A stretch of DNA of 64,000 nucleotides from Ga0077527 sp964533495. Lineage in GTDB: Bacteria; Pseudomonadota; Gammaproteobacteria; Burkholderiales; SG8-41. Under the pieces are notes generated by a model. The model had not been told where the DNA came from. It worked only from the letters and a program-made list of their open reading frames with translations, and did not search any database. Shown piece after piece: positions 25,027 to 32,742 of the stretch. Every line of letters starts with the position of its first letter. Within the stretch, counting starts at the first letter, position 1. A program made the position numbers and the translations under genes. The stretch lies in assembly GCA_964533495.1 (NCBI GenBank), contig CAZHJU010000005.1, forward strand, positions 1-64,000, in the 5' to 3' direction.

Positions 25027-25950
25027 TCAGTCAAAAGCGGGCAGCGCGCTGCCGGCGGCCTGGAACAGCACAAAGCCGCCGGGCGCGCCGGGCCATTCCA
25101 GCAGCGTGCGGCCTTCGGGCAGCGGGCGCAGGGCGCATTGTGCCTGTTCGAGATGGCGGCGGGTTGCCGCGGGATCGTCGCTGGTCAGCACGTAACCCGC
25201 GATCCAGGGCAGCGAGGGTGCTGTCATGCCCAGCTTGCGCCGCAGCGTGTCCGGGGTGACGAACAGCAGCGCGCCGCGCTGGGTGTCGATGCGCCACAGC
25301 GATCCCGCAACCTGCGCCAGCAGGCCGGTGTAGCGCGCGTAACGCTGCGCGGCCTCCTGCGGGTTTTCGACGCAGAGGACCACCGCGGCGAGTCCGCGCG
25401 CGCGGTTGGCGTGCGCGGTCCAGCGCGGCTGCCACAGCAGCTCCGGGGTGTGCTGCTGGCAGTACTGGATGCGGCCTTCGGCCATCGTGCCCGGCGGCAC
25501 GCGGACCACGGTGAAGCGCGCGGTGCCGCTGCCGCTGACGTTATCGATGCAGGTGCCGATTTCGCGCTGCAGCGCGACCGCCGGCAGCGGCGAGAAGCCG
25601 TTCTGCTCCAGCCGCGCATGGTCGGCTTCGGCCGCGGCCGTGCCGAGGGCGATCAGGTGTATCCCGGTGTAGCGCCGGATCGCCGCGCGCAGTTGCTGCG
25701 CGATCGGCGTGTCGCCGGTCGGAGTCAGGAATTCGAGATAACCCTCGCGCAGCATCACGCAGCGGTTGCCGGCGCCGGCCGGCACTAGCGGGCCGCCGGG
25801 TTCCAGCCGGTGCGACTGCGCGGAAAACGGCGTCAGCGTGAAGCCGGCCTGTTCCAGCGCCGCGCTGGCCGCGTCGATGTGCGGCACGAAGTGCGCGACG
25901 TGGTCGATGTTGATGCGCCCCGGCGGCGGAACCTGGCTGGTGACGGGCAT
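25027..25950 (-). CDS. VOC/glyoxalase-like domain protein
   Basis: A 307-residue protein starting MPVTSQVPPPGRINIDHVAH. The phrase INIDHVAHFVPHIDAASAAL is the opening of a vicinal-oxygen-chelate domain, and ARGLAAVVLCVENPQEAAQR later begins a second one. YLEFLTPTGDTPIAQQLRAA is typical of the Glyoxalase_3 subgroup. An in-frame earlier start at 25998 falls in the adjacent inverted repeat and is rejected. It lies between a 2-hydroxyacid dehydrogenase and a FAD dehydrogenase, so an enzymatic role on a dicarbonyl or ring-cleavage product is possible. Confidence 0.78.
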   Translation of the reverse strand: MPVTSQVPPPGRINIDHVAHFVPHIDAASAALEQAGFTLTPFSAQSHRLEPGGPLVPAGAGNRCVMLREGYLEFLTPTGDTPIAQQLRAAIRRYTGIHLIALGTAAAEADHARLEQNGFSPLPAVALQREIGTCIDNVSGSGTARFTVVRVPPGTMAEGRIQYCQQHTPELLWQPRWTAHANRARGLAAVVLCVENPQEAAQRYARYTGLLAQVAGSLWRIDTQRGALLFVTPDTLRRKLGMTAPSLPWIAGYVLTSDDPAATRRHLEQAQCALRPLPEGRTLLEWPGAPGGFVLFQAAGSALPAFD

Positions 25951-25993
25951 GTCAGTTTTCCGGGCTGATTGAGGCCAACTGCAACTCATGGCC

Positions 25994-26075
25994 GTCATTC
26001 CGGCGGAAGCCGGAATCCAGAGGTGTGCCTGCCGTTTTCTGGATTCCGGCTCGCGCTTCGCTTGGCCGGAATGAC
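25994..26075. repeat. REP-like inverted repeat
   Basis: The arms GTCATTCCGGCGGAAGCCGG (with AATCCAGA, to 26021) and TCTGGATTCCGG...GGAATGAC (26038-26075) are imperfect reverse complements, each with a small internal palindrome. This is the classical form of a bacterial interspersed palindromic element. The RAYT ruin at 15913 is a possible former partner. It sits between the VOC gene and the dehydrogenase stop and could act as a transcript stabiliser. Confidence 0.7.
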
Positions 26076-26103
26076 GTGTTGGGTGAAGTTCTGGCCTTGG
26101 GCA

Positions 26104-27102
26104 TCAGTAGCCCAGCTTCGGGTCGATGCGCCGTTTCAGCTTTTTGCCGGCGAGGAACAGCGCGAGGTTCTCGAACCACAGGTCGAGCGAGATGTCGATG
26201 TAGTGCTCGCCGTCGTCGCAGGACACGTGCGGCGTGATGACGAGGTTCGGCGCGGTCCATAGCGTGTGATCGGCGGGCAGCGGCTCGGGCTCGACGACGT
26301 CGAGCACCGCGCCGGCGAGCCGGCCGCCGCGCAGGCGCTTTTCCAGCGCCTTCTGGTCGATGACCGGGCCGCGGGCGATGTTGACGATGCCGGCGGAGGG
26401 TTTCAGCAGATCCATGCGCGCGGCGCTCATCAGGCCGCGGGTTTCCGCGGTCAGCGGCACGGCGAGCACGACGAAGTCGGCCAGCGGCAGCACCTTGTCG
26501 AGTTGCCGGTAGGTCACCACGCGGTCGGCATGGCGGTTTTTCTGCGCACTGCGCCGCACGCCGATGACTTTCAGGCCGACTTTCTTCGCGGCGCGCGTGG
26601 CGGCCTCGCCGAGGTCGCCGAGGCCGACGACCACGGCGGTCTTGCCGCCGATGCTGGGGGAGAACAGCGCCTCCCAGCGGCGCGCGTGCTGGTTGGCCAG
26701 GATCGCCGCCATCCGCGAGTTGAGCAGGTGGTAGGCCATGGTCATGTACTGCTCGGCCTTGCGCCCGTGGGCGCCGCTGTTGTTGGTGAACGCGGCGCCG
26801 CGCGGCAGCCAGTCGAGCGGCAGCACGCCGTCGACGCCGGCCGAGGTCGAATGGATCCATTGCAGGCGCGGCGCGCGGAGCGCGAGCCTTTCACGGTCCG
26901 CCGGCACGCCGATCACCAGCTCGGCGTCGGCGAGGGCGGATTCCAGCACGTCGCCGTCCCAGCCGAAGCTGACCTTGCCGATGTGCCGGGCCAGCGCCCG
27001 GTGGCGCCGGCAGGCGGCGTCCCAGTGCGCGGGCAGGGTGTGGAAGATGCTGTTTTTCTTGCGCGTGTTCTCGATGTGCAGGCGCAGTTTTTTCGCAGCC
27101 AT
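26104..27102 (-). CDS. D-isomer-specific 2-hydroxyacid dehydrogenase
   Basis: A 332-residue NAD(P)-dependent dehydrogenase. The nucleotide motif is VVVGLGDLGEAATR (Gly160-Gly165) and the catalytic triad is Arg244 in NIARGPVID, Glu273 in VVEPEPLP and His292 in ITPHVS. ATG 27102 starts MAAKKLRLHI; the frame is open much further upstream, but that part is antisense-like reading of the binding protein gene. It reduces 2-keto acids or oxidises D-2-hydroxy acids. It follows the ABC binding-protein gene by five bases and is likely in the same operon. Confidence 0.9.
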   Translation of the reverse strand: MAAKKLRLHIENTRKKNSIFHTLPAHWDAACRRHRALARHIGKVSFGWDGDVLESALADAELVIGVPADRERLALRAPRLQWIHSTSAGVDGVLPLDWLPRGAAFTNNSGAHGRKAEQYMTMAYHLLNSRMAAILANQHARRWEALFSPSIGGKTAVVVGLGDLGEAATRAAKKVGLKVIGVRRSAQKNRHADRVVTYRQLDKVLPLADFVVLAVPLTAETRGLMSAARMDLLKPSAGIVNIARGPVIDQKALEKRLRGGRLAGAVLDVVEPEPLPADHTLWTAPNLVITPHVSCDDGEHYIDISLDLWFENLALFLAGKKLKRRIDPKLGY

Positions 27103-27107
27103 GCCGC

Positions 27108-28091
27108 TTACTTGATCTGCTTCGAGCGCTGGAAAGGCTCGGTCATGAACGTGCTGTCCGGCGGATCCTTCTTGGCGGTGCCCGCGGCCTTGACGATTTC
27201 CTGCATGCGTTTCAGCGAGGCGACGTCGGCGGCCTCGAAACTGGCCATGTAGGCGCCGTCCCACTGCGCGGCGTAGGCCCTGGCGTCGACGGGCTTCATG
27301 TTCGCGACCTTCTGCAGGATTTCGGCGACGCGGTCCTTGTTCTTCGAGCCGAATTCGAGGCCCTTGCGCATGGCGGCGAGGAATTTCGCGACGGCCTCGG
27401 GGTTCTTGCCGGCATAGTCGCCGTGGACGATGGTCACGGCGAGGATCGGCGCGGCGCTGCCCTTGGTCAGTTTTTTCCAGTCGTCGACGATGCTGCCGAG
27501 ACGGGTCAGCTTCACGTCGTCGCTCATCTGGGCGATGGTCACCGAGCGGATCACCGCGGCGTCGACTTCCTTCTGCAGCAGGAACTGGGCGAGCCGGCCT
27601 TCGTTGCCGGGCACGACGTTGTAGTCGCCGGCCTTCAGGCCGTAGATGCCCTGCAGGATCGAGCTGGCGATGGCGTGGGTGGCGCTGCCCGGCGGCGACA
27701 TGCCGATCTTCTTGCCCTTGAGGTCGGCGACGCTCTTGATCGGCGAGCCCGCGGGGACCACGATCTGCGCCTCGGCGATCTGCGAGGCGAGCACGATGCG
27801 CACCGGCACGCCGTCGGCGGCGATGCTCATCGAGGCGGTGGACGGCGCGCCGAAGGCGAGGTCGATGGTCTGCGGCACGATCGCGCGCGTCGGACCGTTG
27901 ACCTCGGCGAACTTGACCCATTCGACGTCGAGACCTTCCTTCTCGGCGAACTTCATCTGCTCCATCACGGCGCCGAAACCGAGGCTGAAGCCGCTGGTCC
28001 AGTAGCCGACCTTGATTTTCTGGGCGTGGGCCACGCCGGCGGAGAGCAGCAGGGCGAGTAGCAGGGTGTGCATCGGACGCAGGATGTTCAT
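27108..28091 (-). CDS. ABC transporter substrate-binding protein (SsuA/NMT1-like)
   Basis: A 327-residue periplasmic protein. AAAAAGGAG stands just before ATG 28091, which opens the signal peptide MNILRPMHTLLLALLLSAGV-AHA. The mature part starts KIKVGYWTSGFSLGFGAVME and contains VPQTIDLAFGAPSTASMSIA, VADLKGKKIGMSPPGSATHA and LQKEVDAAVIRSVTI, typical of sulfonate, taurine, nitrate and phthalate binding proteins. The partner ATPase (28119-28895) and permease (31325-32134) lie upstream in the same direction. An aromatic carboxylate ligand is suggested by the decarboxylase genes, but this is inference. Confidence 0.9.
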   Translation of the reverse strand: MNILRPMHTLLLALLLSAGVAHAQKIKVGYWTSGFSLGFGAVMEQMKFAEKEGLDVEWVKFAEVNGPTRAIVPQTIDLAFGAPSTASMSIAADGVPVRIVLASQIAEAQIVVPAGSPIKSVADLKGKKIGMSPPGSATHAIASSILQGIYGLKAGDYNVVPGNEGRLAQFLLQKEVDAAVIRSVTIAQMSDDVKLTRLGSIVDDWKKLTKGSAAPILAVTIVHGDYAGKNPEAVAKFLAAMRKGLEFGSKNKDRVAEILQKVANMKPVDARAYAAQWDGAYMASFEAADVASLKRMQEIVKAAGTAKKDPPDSTFMTEPFQRSKQIK

Positions 28092-28112
28092 CGCAGGCTC
28101 CTTTTTAAAAAA

Positions 28113-28135
28113 TATCAATTAAATCAATGACTTAA
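28113..28135 (-). promoter_or_regulatory. AT-rich element before the binding-protein gene (motif copy e)
   Basis: On the minus strand TTAAGTCATTGATTTAATTG followed by ATA lies before the ribosome site of the binding-protein gene and covers the last codons and stop of the ATPase gene. It aligns with the element at 61741. Part of the match is therefore coding sequence, which weakens it. Confidence 0.3.
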
Positions 28136-28895
28136 GATAATGCGCTTGCTGCGCGGTGATGGTCTCGGTGGCATCCCGCGGCCGCGGCAGGTGGATGGCG
28201 ACCTGTTCGCGGATGCGGCCCGGCCGCGGCGCCATCACCACCACGTTGTCGGCGAGCACGACGGCTTCCTCGACGTCGTGGGTGACGAACACGATGGTCA
28301 TTTTCTTCAGTTGCTGGATGCGCAGCAATTCCTCGTGCATCTGCGCGCGGGTCAGCGCGTCGAGGCGCGAGAAGGGCTCGTCCATCAGCAGGATGCAGGG
28401 TTCCTGCACGAGGCTGCGCGCCAGCGCGACGCGGCTGCGCATGCCGCCGGAGAGCTGGTAGGGGAAGGCGTCGGCGAAGGCTTCCAGCCCGACCAGCTTC
28501 AGCGCCTCGCGGGCGCGCGCCTCGCGTTCCGGGCGCGGCATGCCGCCGGCCTCGAGGCTGAACCCGACGTTGCGCAGGGCGGTGCGCCAGGGCAGCAGGC
28601 GGTCTTCCTGGAACATGTAGCTGATGCTGCGCCAGTCGCTGAATTCGCGCGCGGCGATGCCGTTGATGGCGACGTCGCCGCGCTCCGGCGTCACCAGTCC
28701 GGAGATGATGTTCAGCAGCGTCGACTTGCCGCAGCCCGAGGCGCCGATGATCGCGACCACCGATTGCGCGGGGATCGTCAGGTCGATGTCGTCGAGCACC
28801 TGCAGCGGGGCGTTGCCGTTCGAGCCGAACCACTTGGAGACGCCGCGCACGGCGATCGCGCCAGTGTCGATGGTGACTGCAGTGGCGGCATTCAT
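28119..28895 (-). CDS. ABC transporter ATP-binding protein (SsuB/TauB-like)
   Basis: A 258-residue ATPase with Walker A GASGCGKST (51-59), Q-loop YMFQEDRLLPW, signature LSGGMRSRVALARSL, Walker B CILLMDEPFSRLD and switch His in FVTHDVEEAV. The Q-loop wording EDRLLPW is typical of taurine/sulfonate/nitrate importers. It provides energy for the permease at 31325 and the binding protein at 27108. It is separated from the UbiD gene by 172 bp that contain a palindromic repeat, so its transcription may restart or be attenuated there. Confidence 0.94.
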   Translation of the reverse strand: MNAATAVTIDTGAIAVRGVSKWFGSNGNAPLQVLDDIDLTIPAQSVVAIIGASGCGKSTLLNIISGLVTPERGDVAINGIAAREFSDWRSISYMFQEDRLLPWRTALRNVGFSLEAGGMPRPEREARAREALKLVGLEAFADAFPYQLSGGMRSRVALARSLVQEPCILLMDEPFSRLDALTRAQMHEELLRIQQLKKMTIVFVTHDVEEAVVLADNVVVMAPRPGRIREQVAIHLPRPRDATETITAQQAHYLKSLI

Positions 28896-28938
28896 CTTGG
28901 AGCGCCAAACAAAATGACTTCGGTCATGGCAAAAGTTT

Positions 28939-29043
28939 CCCTCACCCTCTGTTCCTCTGCTTTTCCCCAGGTGCTCCCTTGTCCCGGAGGGAGGGAGAAG
29001 AAAAAGCCCTTCTCCCCCTGGGAGAAGGGTTGGGATGAGGGAA
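28939..29043. repeat. Intergenic palindromic repeat (copy 1)
   Basis: The stretch runs CCCTCACCCTCT ... GTCCCGGAGGGAGG ... CTTCTCCCCCTGGGAGAAGG ... GGATGAGGGAA and can fold into nested stems. The text GCTCCCTTGTCCCGGAGGGA recurs with one mismatch at 42452-42471. It is a chromosomal interspersed palindromic element between the UbiD and ATPase genes. Confidence 0.7.
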
Positions 29044-29067
29044 GAATTTTCATTGTGTCATGCACTC

Positions 29068-30690
29068 TCAGGCGCCCTTCACCGGCGGTTTCGCCGCGAA
29101 GGCGGAGTCGCGCAGGCACATGCGGCCGCGCGGGTCCTGCCACAGCTTGCCGTCCTCGTGCAGCCTGCCCAGCGCGCGGGCGACGGTCTGGAAATCGTAA
29201 TCGGCGAACTGCTCAGCGAGTTCGGAGTAGTACTTCGGCGTTTTTTCGATGACCGCGACGATTTTCGCCGCCAGTCCGGCGACGGCCTTGTCGCCGGAGG
29301 CGACCGCCGGCTCGGGGTCGGCCTTGCCGGTGTAGTAGTCGGCGATCTTCGCGCGGTCGGTATAGGCGTAGGAGATGCGCTCGAAGCGCTCCTTCGGGAT
29401 GCCCTCGGAGATCGTCGCGTCGATGCCGACCTTGGCGCCGGTCGGCACCACGCCGTGCGGCATCACCGGCAGGCTGGGGTCCAGCGGCTTGGCGCGGCTG
29501 CCCGGGATGATCATCACGTCCCTGTCGCCCTGCACGCGGGTGGCGATGGCCCATTCGACGTCCATCGCGTTGAACACGTCGATGTCGTCGTCGACCACCA
29601 CCACGTGCTTGAGGTCCATCACCGACAGCGCCGCGAGCAGCGCGTTCTTGCCTTCGCCGGCCTGCTTTTTGATCGAGACGATCGCATGCCACATGCCGCA
29701 GCCGCCGAGCGTGACGTTGATGTCCTTGACCTGGATGCCGGCGGTCTTCAGCGCGCGGCGGATCTGGGTGTAGCGCGTCGGCGCCATCAGCCAGGTGTTT
29801 TCCCAGGGCATGTGCAGCGCGTAGTAGATCGCGTCGCGGCGCATCGTGATCGCGTTGATGCGCACGACCGGATTCCAGTGCAGGCCGCCCATCAGCCGCG
29901 TGAATTCGCCGAAGCGGCCCTCCGGCTGGGTCCAGCCGGTCGGCAGGATTTCGCCCTCGAGCACGATTTCGGAGTCGGCGATGCAGGGCAGGTCGACGGT
30001 TTCGCACTGCGCGAGCTCGATCGCCGCGCCGCGGATGCCGCCGGCGATGCCCATCTCGTCGGTGCCCAGCGGCGCGCGGAAGCCGGAGCCGAGGTTCTCG
30101 AAGGGATGGTTGCCGATGGAGATCGAGATCGGGCAGGGGCGGCCGGCCTCGTAGGCGCGCTGCGCGAACAGCCGCATGTTGTTCGGCGTGACGATGTCGA
30201 TGCCGGTCAGGTTCCTTTCCTTGACCATGAAGCGGTAGATGCCGGAGTTGAGGCCGAATTCCGGGTCCTTCGCGATGGTGATGCCGGCGGTGATCATCGG
30301 CCCGCCGTCGTAGATCGAGAACATGGGGATCGGCAGGCTGAACAGGTCGACGTCCTTGCCGGTCAGCACGACTTCCTTGACCGGGGAGTTTTCGACGTAG
30401 CGCGGCGGGATCGGATGTTCGATGCCCCGCTGCAGCCGGAACTCGATTTCGGGGTAGCTTTCGCAGCCCATCGACATGATCGCGCGCTTCTGCGAGCGGA
30501 TGATGCCGGAGACCACCGGCATGTCGTAGCCGATGACCTTGTGGAACAGCAGCGCCTTGTCGGCCTGGTCGACCAGCGTCGCGATGTGCCGGCTGTCGAC
30601 GGGCTGCCGGATGTCGACGAGTTCCTTCTCCGCGCGCAGCCGGTCGAGGAAGCCGCGGAAATTTTCACCGGCGTAGGGCGGGGCTTTCAT
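29068..30690 (-). CDS. UbiD-family decarboxylase
   Basis: A 540-residue enzyme of the prenylated-FMN-dependent UbiD family. Recognisable blocks are NFRGFLDRLRAEKELVDIRQ at the start, GLNSGIYRFMVK (metal/Arg region), CIADSEIVLEGEILPTGW with the catalytic acidic pair, EGRFGEFTRLMGG and KHVVVVDDDIDVFNAMDVEW. The last 60 residues (YYSELAEQFADYDFQTVARA then LGRLHEDGKLWQDPRGRMCL) look like an added winged-helix segment. Family members decarboxylate or carboxylate aromatic and unsaturated acids. It overlaps ubiX by four bases (ATGA), so cofactor and enzyme are made together. The substrate is unknown. Confidence 0.93.
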   Translation of the reverse strand: MKAPPYAGENFRGFLDRLRAEKELVDIRQPVDSRHIATLVDQADKALLFHKVIGYDMPVVSGIIRSQKRAIMSMGCESYPEIEFRLQRGIEHPIPPRYVENSPVKEVVLTGKDVDLFSLPIPMFSIYDGGPMITAGITIAKDPEFGLNSGIYRFMVKERNLTGIDIVTPNNMRLFAQRAYEAGRPCPISISIGNHPFENLGSGFRAPLGTDEMGIAGGIRGAAIELAQCETVDLPCIADSEIVLEGEILPTGWTQPEGRFGEFTRLMGGLHWNPVVRINAITMRRDAIYYALHMPWENTWLMAPTRYTQIRRALKTAGIQVKDINVTLGGCGMWHAIVSIKKQAGEGKNALLAALSVMDLKHVVVVDDDIDVFNAMDVEWAIATRVQGDRDVMIIPGSRAKPLDPSLPVMPHGVVPTGAKVGIDATISEGIPKERFERISYAYTDRAKIADYYTGKADPEPAVASGDKAVAGLAAKIVAVIEKTPKYYSELAEQFADYDFQTVARALGRLHEDGKLWQDPRGRMCLRDSAFAAKPPVKGA

Positions 30691-31328
30691 CGTTTCTTCC
30701 TGTCCTTCGGTGCGGCCGGGCCGGTGACGCCGGCCCAGCGGTTGATGGTGTCGTGCTCGACGCCGAACAGGTCGAGCACCCGGCCCACCGAGTGGTTGAC
30801 CAGATCGTCGATGCTCCCGCCGCCGCTGTAGAAGGCCGGCACCGGCGGGAAGATCACGCCGCCCATCAGCGTCACCGCCTCCATGTTGCGGATGTGGGCG
30901 AGGTTCAGCGGCGTCTCGCGGGTGATCAGCACCAGCCGGCGGCGTTCCTTCAGGATCACGTCGGCGGCGCGGGTGATCAGGTTGTCGGAGAAGGCGTGGG
31001 CGATGCCGGCCAGCGTCTTCATCGAGCAGGGCGCGACCACCATGCCGGCGGTGATGAAGGAGCCGCTGGCGATGGTGGCGCCGATGTCGCGCACGTTGTG
31101 CGTGACGTCGGCAAGCCTGTGCAGCGCCTTGCGGTCCATGCCGTGTTCCTGGAAGGCGTTGAGCACGCCCGCTTCCGACACGACGAGGTGGGTTTCCCAG
31201 CCGCCGATCGCGCGCAGGCGCTCCAGGATGCGGATGCCGTAGACGGAGCCCGAGGCGCCGGTCACCGCGACGATCAGGCGCCGCGGCGTCGTTCCGCGCG
31301 TTGCTTTTCCCTTGCGCGCTGCGTTCAT
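30687..31328 (-). CDS. ubiX: UbiX-family flavin prenyltransferase
   Basis: A 213-residue flavoprotein that would attach dimethylallyl phosphate to FMN to make prFMN for UbiD. It carries the N-terminal block LIVAVTGASGSVYGIRILER, SGSFITAGMVVAPCSMKTLA, AADVILKERRRLVLITRETP and the end PPVPAFYSGGGSIDDLVNHS. The ATG at 31328 overlaps the permease stop (ATGA) and its own stop overlaps the UbiD start (ATGA). The tight coupling shows that this UbiX serves the neighbouring catabolic UbiD rather than only ubiquinone synthesis. Confidence 0.94.
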   Translation of the reverse strand: MNAARKGKATRGTTPRRLIVAVTGASGSVYGIRILERLRAIGGWETHLVVSEAGVLNAFQEHGMDRKALHRLADVTHNVRDIGATIASGSFITAGMVVAPCSMKTLAGIAHAFSDNLITRAADVILKERRRLVLITRETPLNLAHIRNMEAVTLMGGVIFPPVPAFYSGGGSIDDLVNHSVGRVLDLFGVEHDTINRWAGVTGPAAPKDRKKR

Positions 31329-32134
31329 TGCTCGGCTTCTTTTTTCCAGCGGAACAGGTAGTTTTCGAGGGGGCGCAGGATGCCCATTTCGAGGAAGGCC
31401 ATCATGACCACCAGCGTCAGCGTCCAGGCGAACACCTGGTCGGTCTGGATCAGGTCGGCCGCCTGGCGCAGCCGGTATCCTACACCGCTCGACGAGCCCA
31501 GCGTTTCGGCGACCAGCGACACCCGCCAGCCGAAGCCGAAGGCGAGCCGCGCGCCGGAGAAGAAATAGGGCAGGATCGTCGGCAGGTAGATTTTCCACAT
31601 CACCTTCCAGGACGGCATGCGCAGCACGTGGGCGAGTTCGATGAAATCGGCGTTGACGGTGCGCGTGCCCTGCCAGACGTTGGTGATGATCAGCGGCATC
31701 GCGGTCATGAACACCACGAACACCGTGGTGGCATTGGAGATGCCGAACCAGATGATCGCGAAGATGGCCCAGATCGCGGAGGACACGGTGTTCATCACCG
31801 GGATGATCGGCTCGAAGAATTCGCCGAGGCGCCGGTTGGCACCGAAGACGATGCCCAGCGGCAGCCCGATCAGCGTGGCCAGCACGAAGCCGGTGCCGAC
31901 GCGGCCCAGCGTGATGCCGAGGTCCTGCCACAAGGTGCCGCTGTCCGAGATCAGCGTCAGCGCTTCCCACACCCTGGCCGGGCCGGGCAGCACGTAGTGC
32001 GGCACGCGCAGCGCCAGCAGCCACCACACGGCGACGATGACGCCGACCAGCGCGAGCCGCTGCAACACGACGCCGAAACGCAATTTGCGCGCGGCGGCGG
32101 GCGCATGTATCCGGCTTTCGAGGACTTCGGGCAT
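31325..32134 (-). CDS. ABC transporter permease (SsuC/TauC-like)
   Basis: A 269-residue inner-membrane protein with about six helices. The EAA loop is IELAHVLRMPSWKVMWKIYL followed by PTILPYFFSGARLAFGFGWR, as in BPD_transp_1 permeases of the taurine/nitrate/sulfonate class. It is the first gene of the permease-ubiX-ubiD block, overlapping ubiX by four bases, while its ATPase and binding protein follow further downstream. This unusual order places two cofactor/decarboxylase genes inside the transporter genes. Confidence 0.92.
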   Translation of the reverse strand: MPEVLESRIHAPAAARKLRFGVVLQRLALVGVIVAVWWLLALRVPHYVLPGPARVWEALTLISDSGTLWQDLGITLGRVGTGFVLATLIGLPLGIVFGANRRLGEFFEPIIPVMNTVSSAIWAIFAIIWFGISNATTVFVVFMTAMPLIITNVWQGTRTVNADFIELAHVLRMPSWKVMWKIYLPTILPYFFSGARLAFGFGWRVSLVAETLGSSSGVGYRLRQAADLIQTDQVFAWTLTLVVMMAFLEMGILRPLENYLFRWKKEAEQ

Positions 32135-32254
32135 TTTTTGGGTCGGTTATTGGTGAACGGTGATTGGAAGGCTGTGCGATCAGGCGATCGGGCGATTGTC
32201 GTCCATGTCCCGGCGCTTCTTAATCACTTAATCGCATAATCATTGAATCGCCCG

Positions 32255-32683
32255 TTATTTGGGCGGCGCGGTGAAGTAGGTGCCGCGGCCGCTGGCGACC
32301 AGCGCGCCGTCCTTGTCGTAGACACAGGCTTCGGCGGTGGAATACTGGCTGCCGCTGCGCACGACGCGGCCCCTGGCGGTCAGGTCGCCGGGCATCGCGG
32401 CCTTGTGGTAATCGACGCGGATGTCGATCGTCGGCACCGGACGGCCGAGCTGGGCGGCGATCGCGTAGTCGGCGACGACGTCGACGATCGCGGCGAGGAT
32501 GCCGCCGTGGGTGTAGCGCCGCTCGGGGTTGACCACCCATTCCTCGCGCCAGGCGGCCTTCACCTCGATGCCGTCGTCGCCGGCCTTGAGGAAGGTGAAG
32601 TTCAGCCACTGGTTGAAGGGTCCGCGGCTGATCAGCTTCTGCAGTTGCTCGAGGCTGGGAGGGGTCGGTTTGCTGTCGCTCAT
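32255..32683 (-). CDS. PaaI-family hotdog-fold thioesterase
   Basis: A 142-residue protein with the hotdog pattern: VNPERRYTHGGILAAIVDVV (central helix with the H-G-G motif), then TIDIRVDYHKAAMPGDLTAR and EACVYDKDGALVASGRGTYF. Such enzymes hydrolyse acyl- or aryl-CoA thioesters, often to release coenzyme A in aromatic degradation. It lies between an acyl-CoA ligase and the ABC permease, all on the minus strand, 121 bp before the permease. It could remove misloaded CoA products of the ligase. Confidence 0.85.
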   Translation of the reverse strand: MSDSKPTPPSLEQLQKLISRGPFNQWLNFTFLKAGDDGIEVKAAWREEWVVNPERRYTHGGILAAIVDVVADYAIAAQLGRPVPTIDIRVDYHKAAMPGDLTARGRVVRSGSQYSTAEACVYDKDGALVASGRGTYFTAPPK

Positions 32684-32742
32684 TGCATGGCTCCGGATAA
32701 GGATTGAAGGTTAAGAGTGGAAACTGCGCAACATGATCATGG

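Noticed and set aside
23513..25195. 560-codon plus-strand frame opposite the FAD dehydrogenase
   Set aside because: The minus-strand gene has clear FAD motifs; the plus frame has none and no ribosome site.
26104..27921. Single 605-residue fusion of a dehydrogenase with upstream sequence
   Set aside because: The upstream part is an out-of-frame reading of the binding-protein gene. The true start is ATG 27102.
28140..30831. Long plus-strand frames opposite the ABC ATPase and UbiD genes (370 and 598 codons)
   Set aside because: They are shadows of strongly conserved minus-strand genes; the translations show only His/Arg/Val-rich low complexity.
30687..32027. Fusion of UbiX with a long N-terminal extension
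   Set aside because: The extension is an alternate frame of the permease gene; UbiX starts at ATG 31328, overlapping the permease stop.
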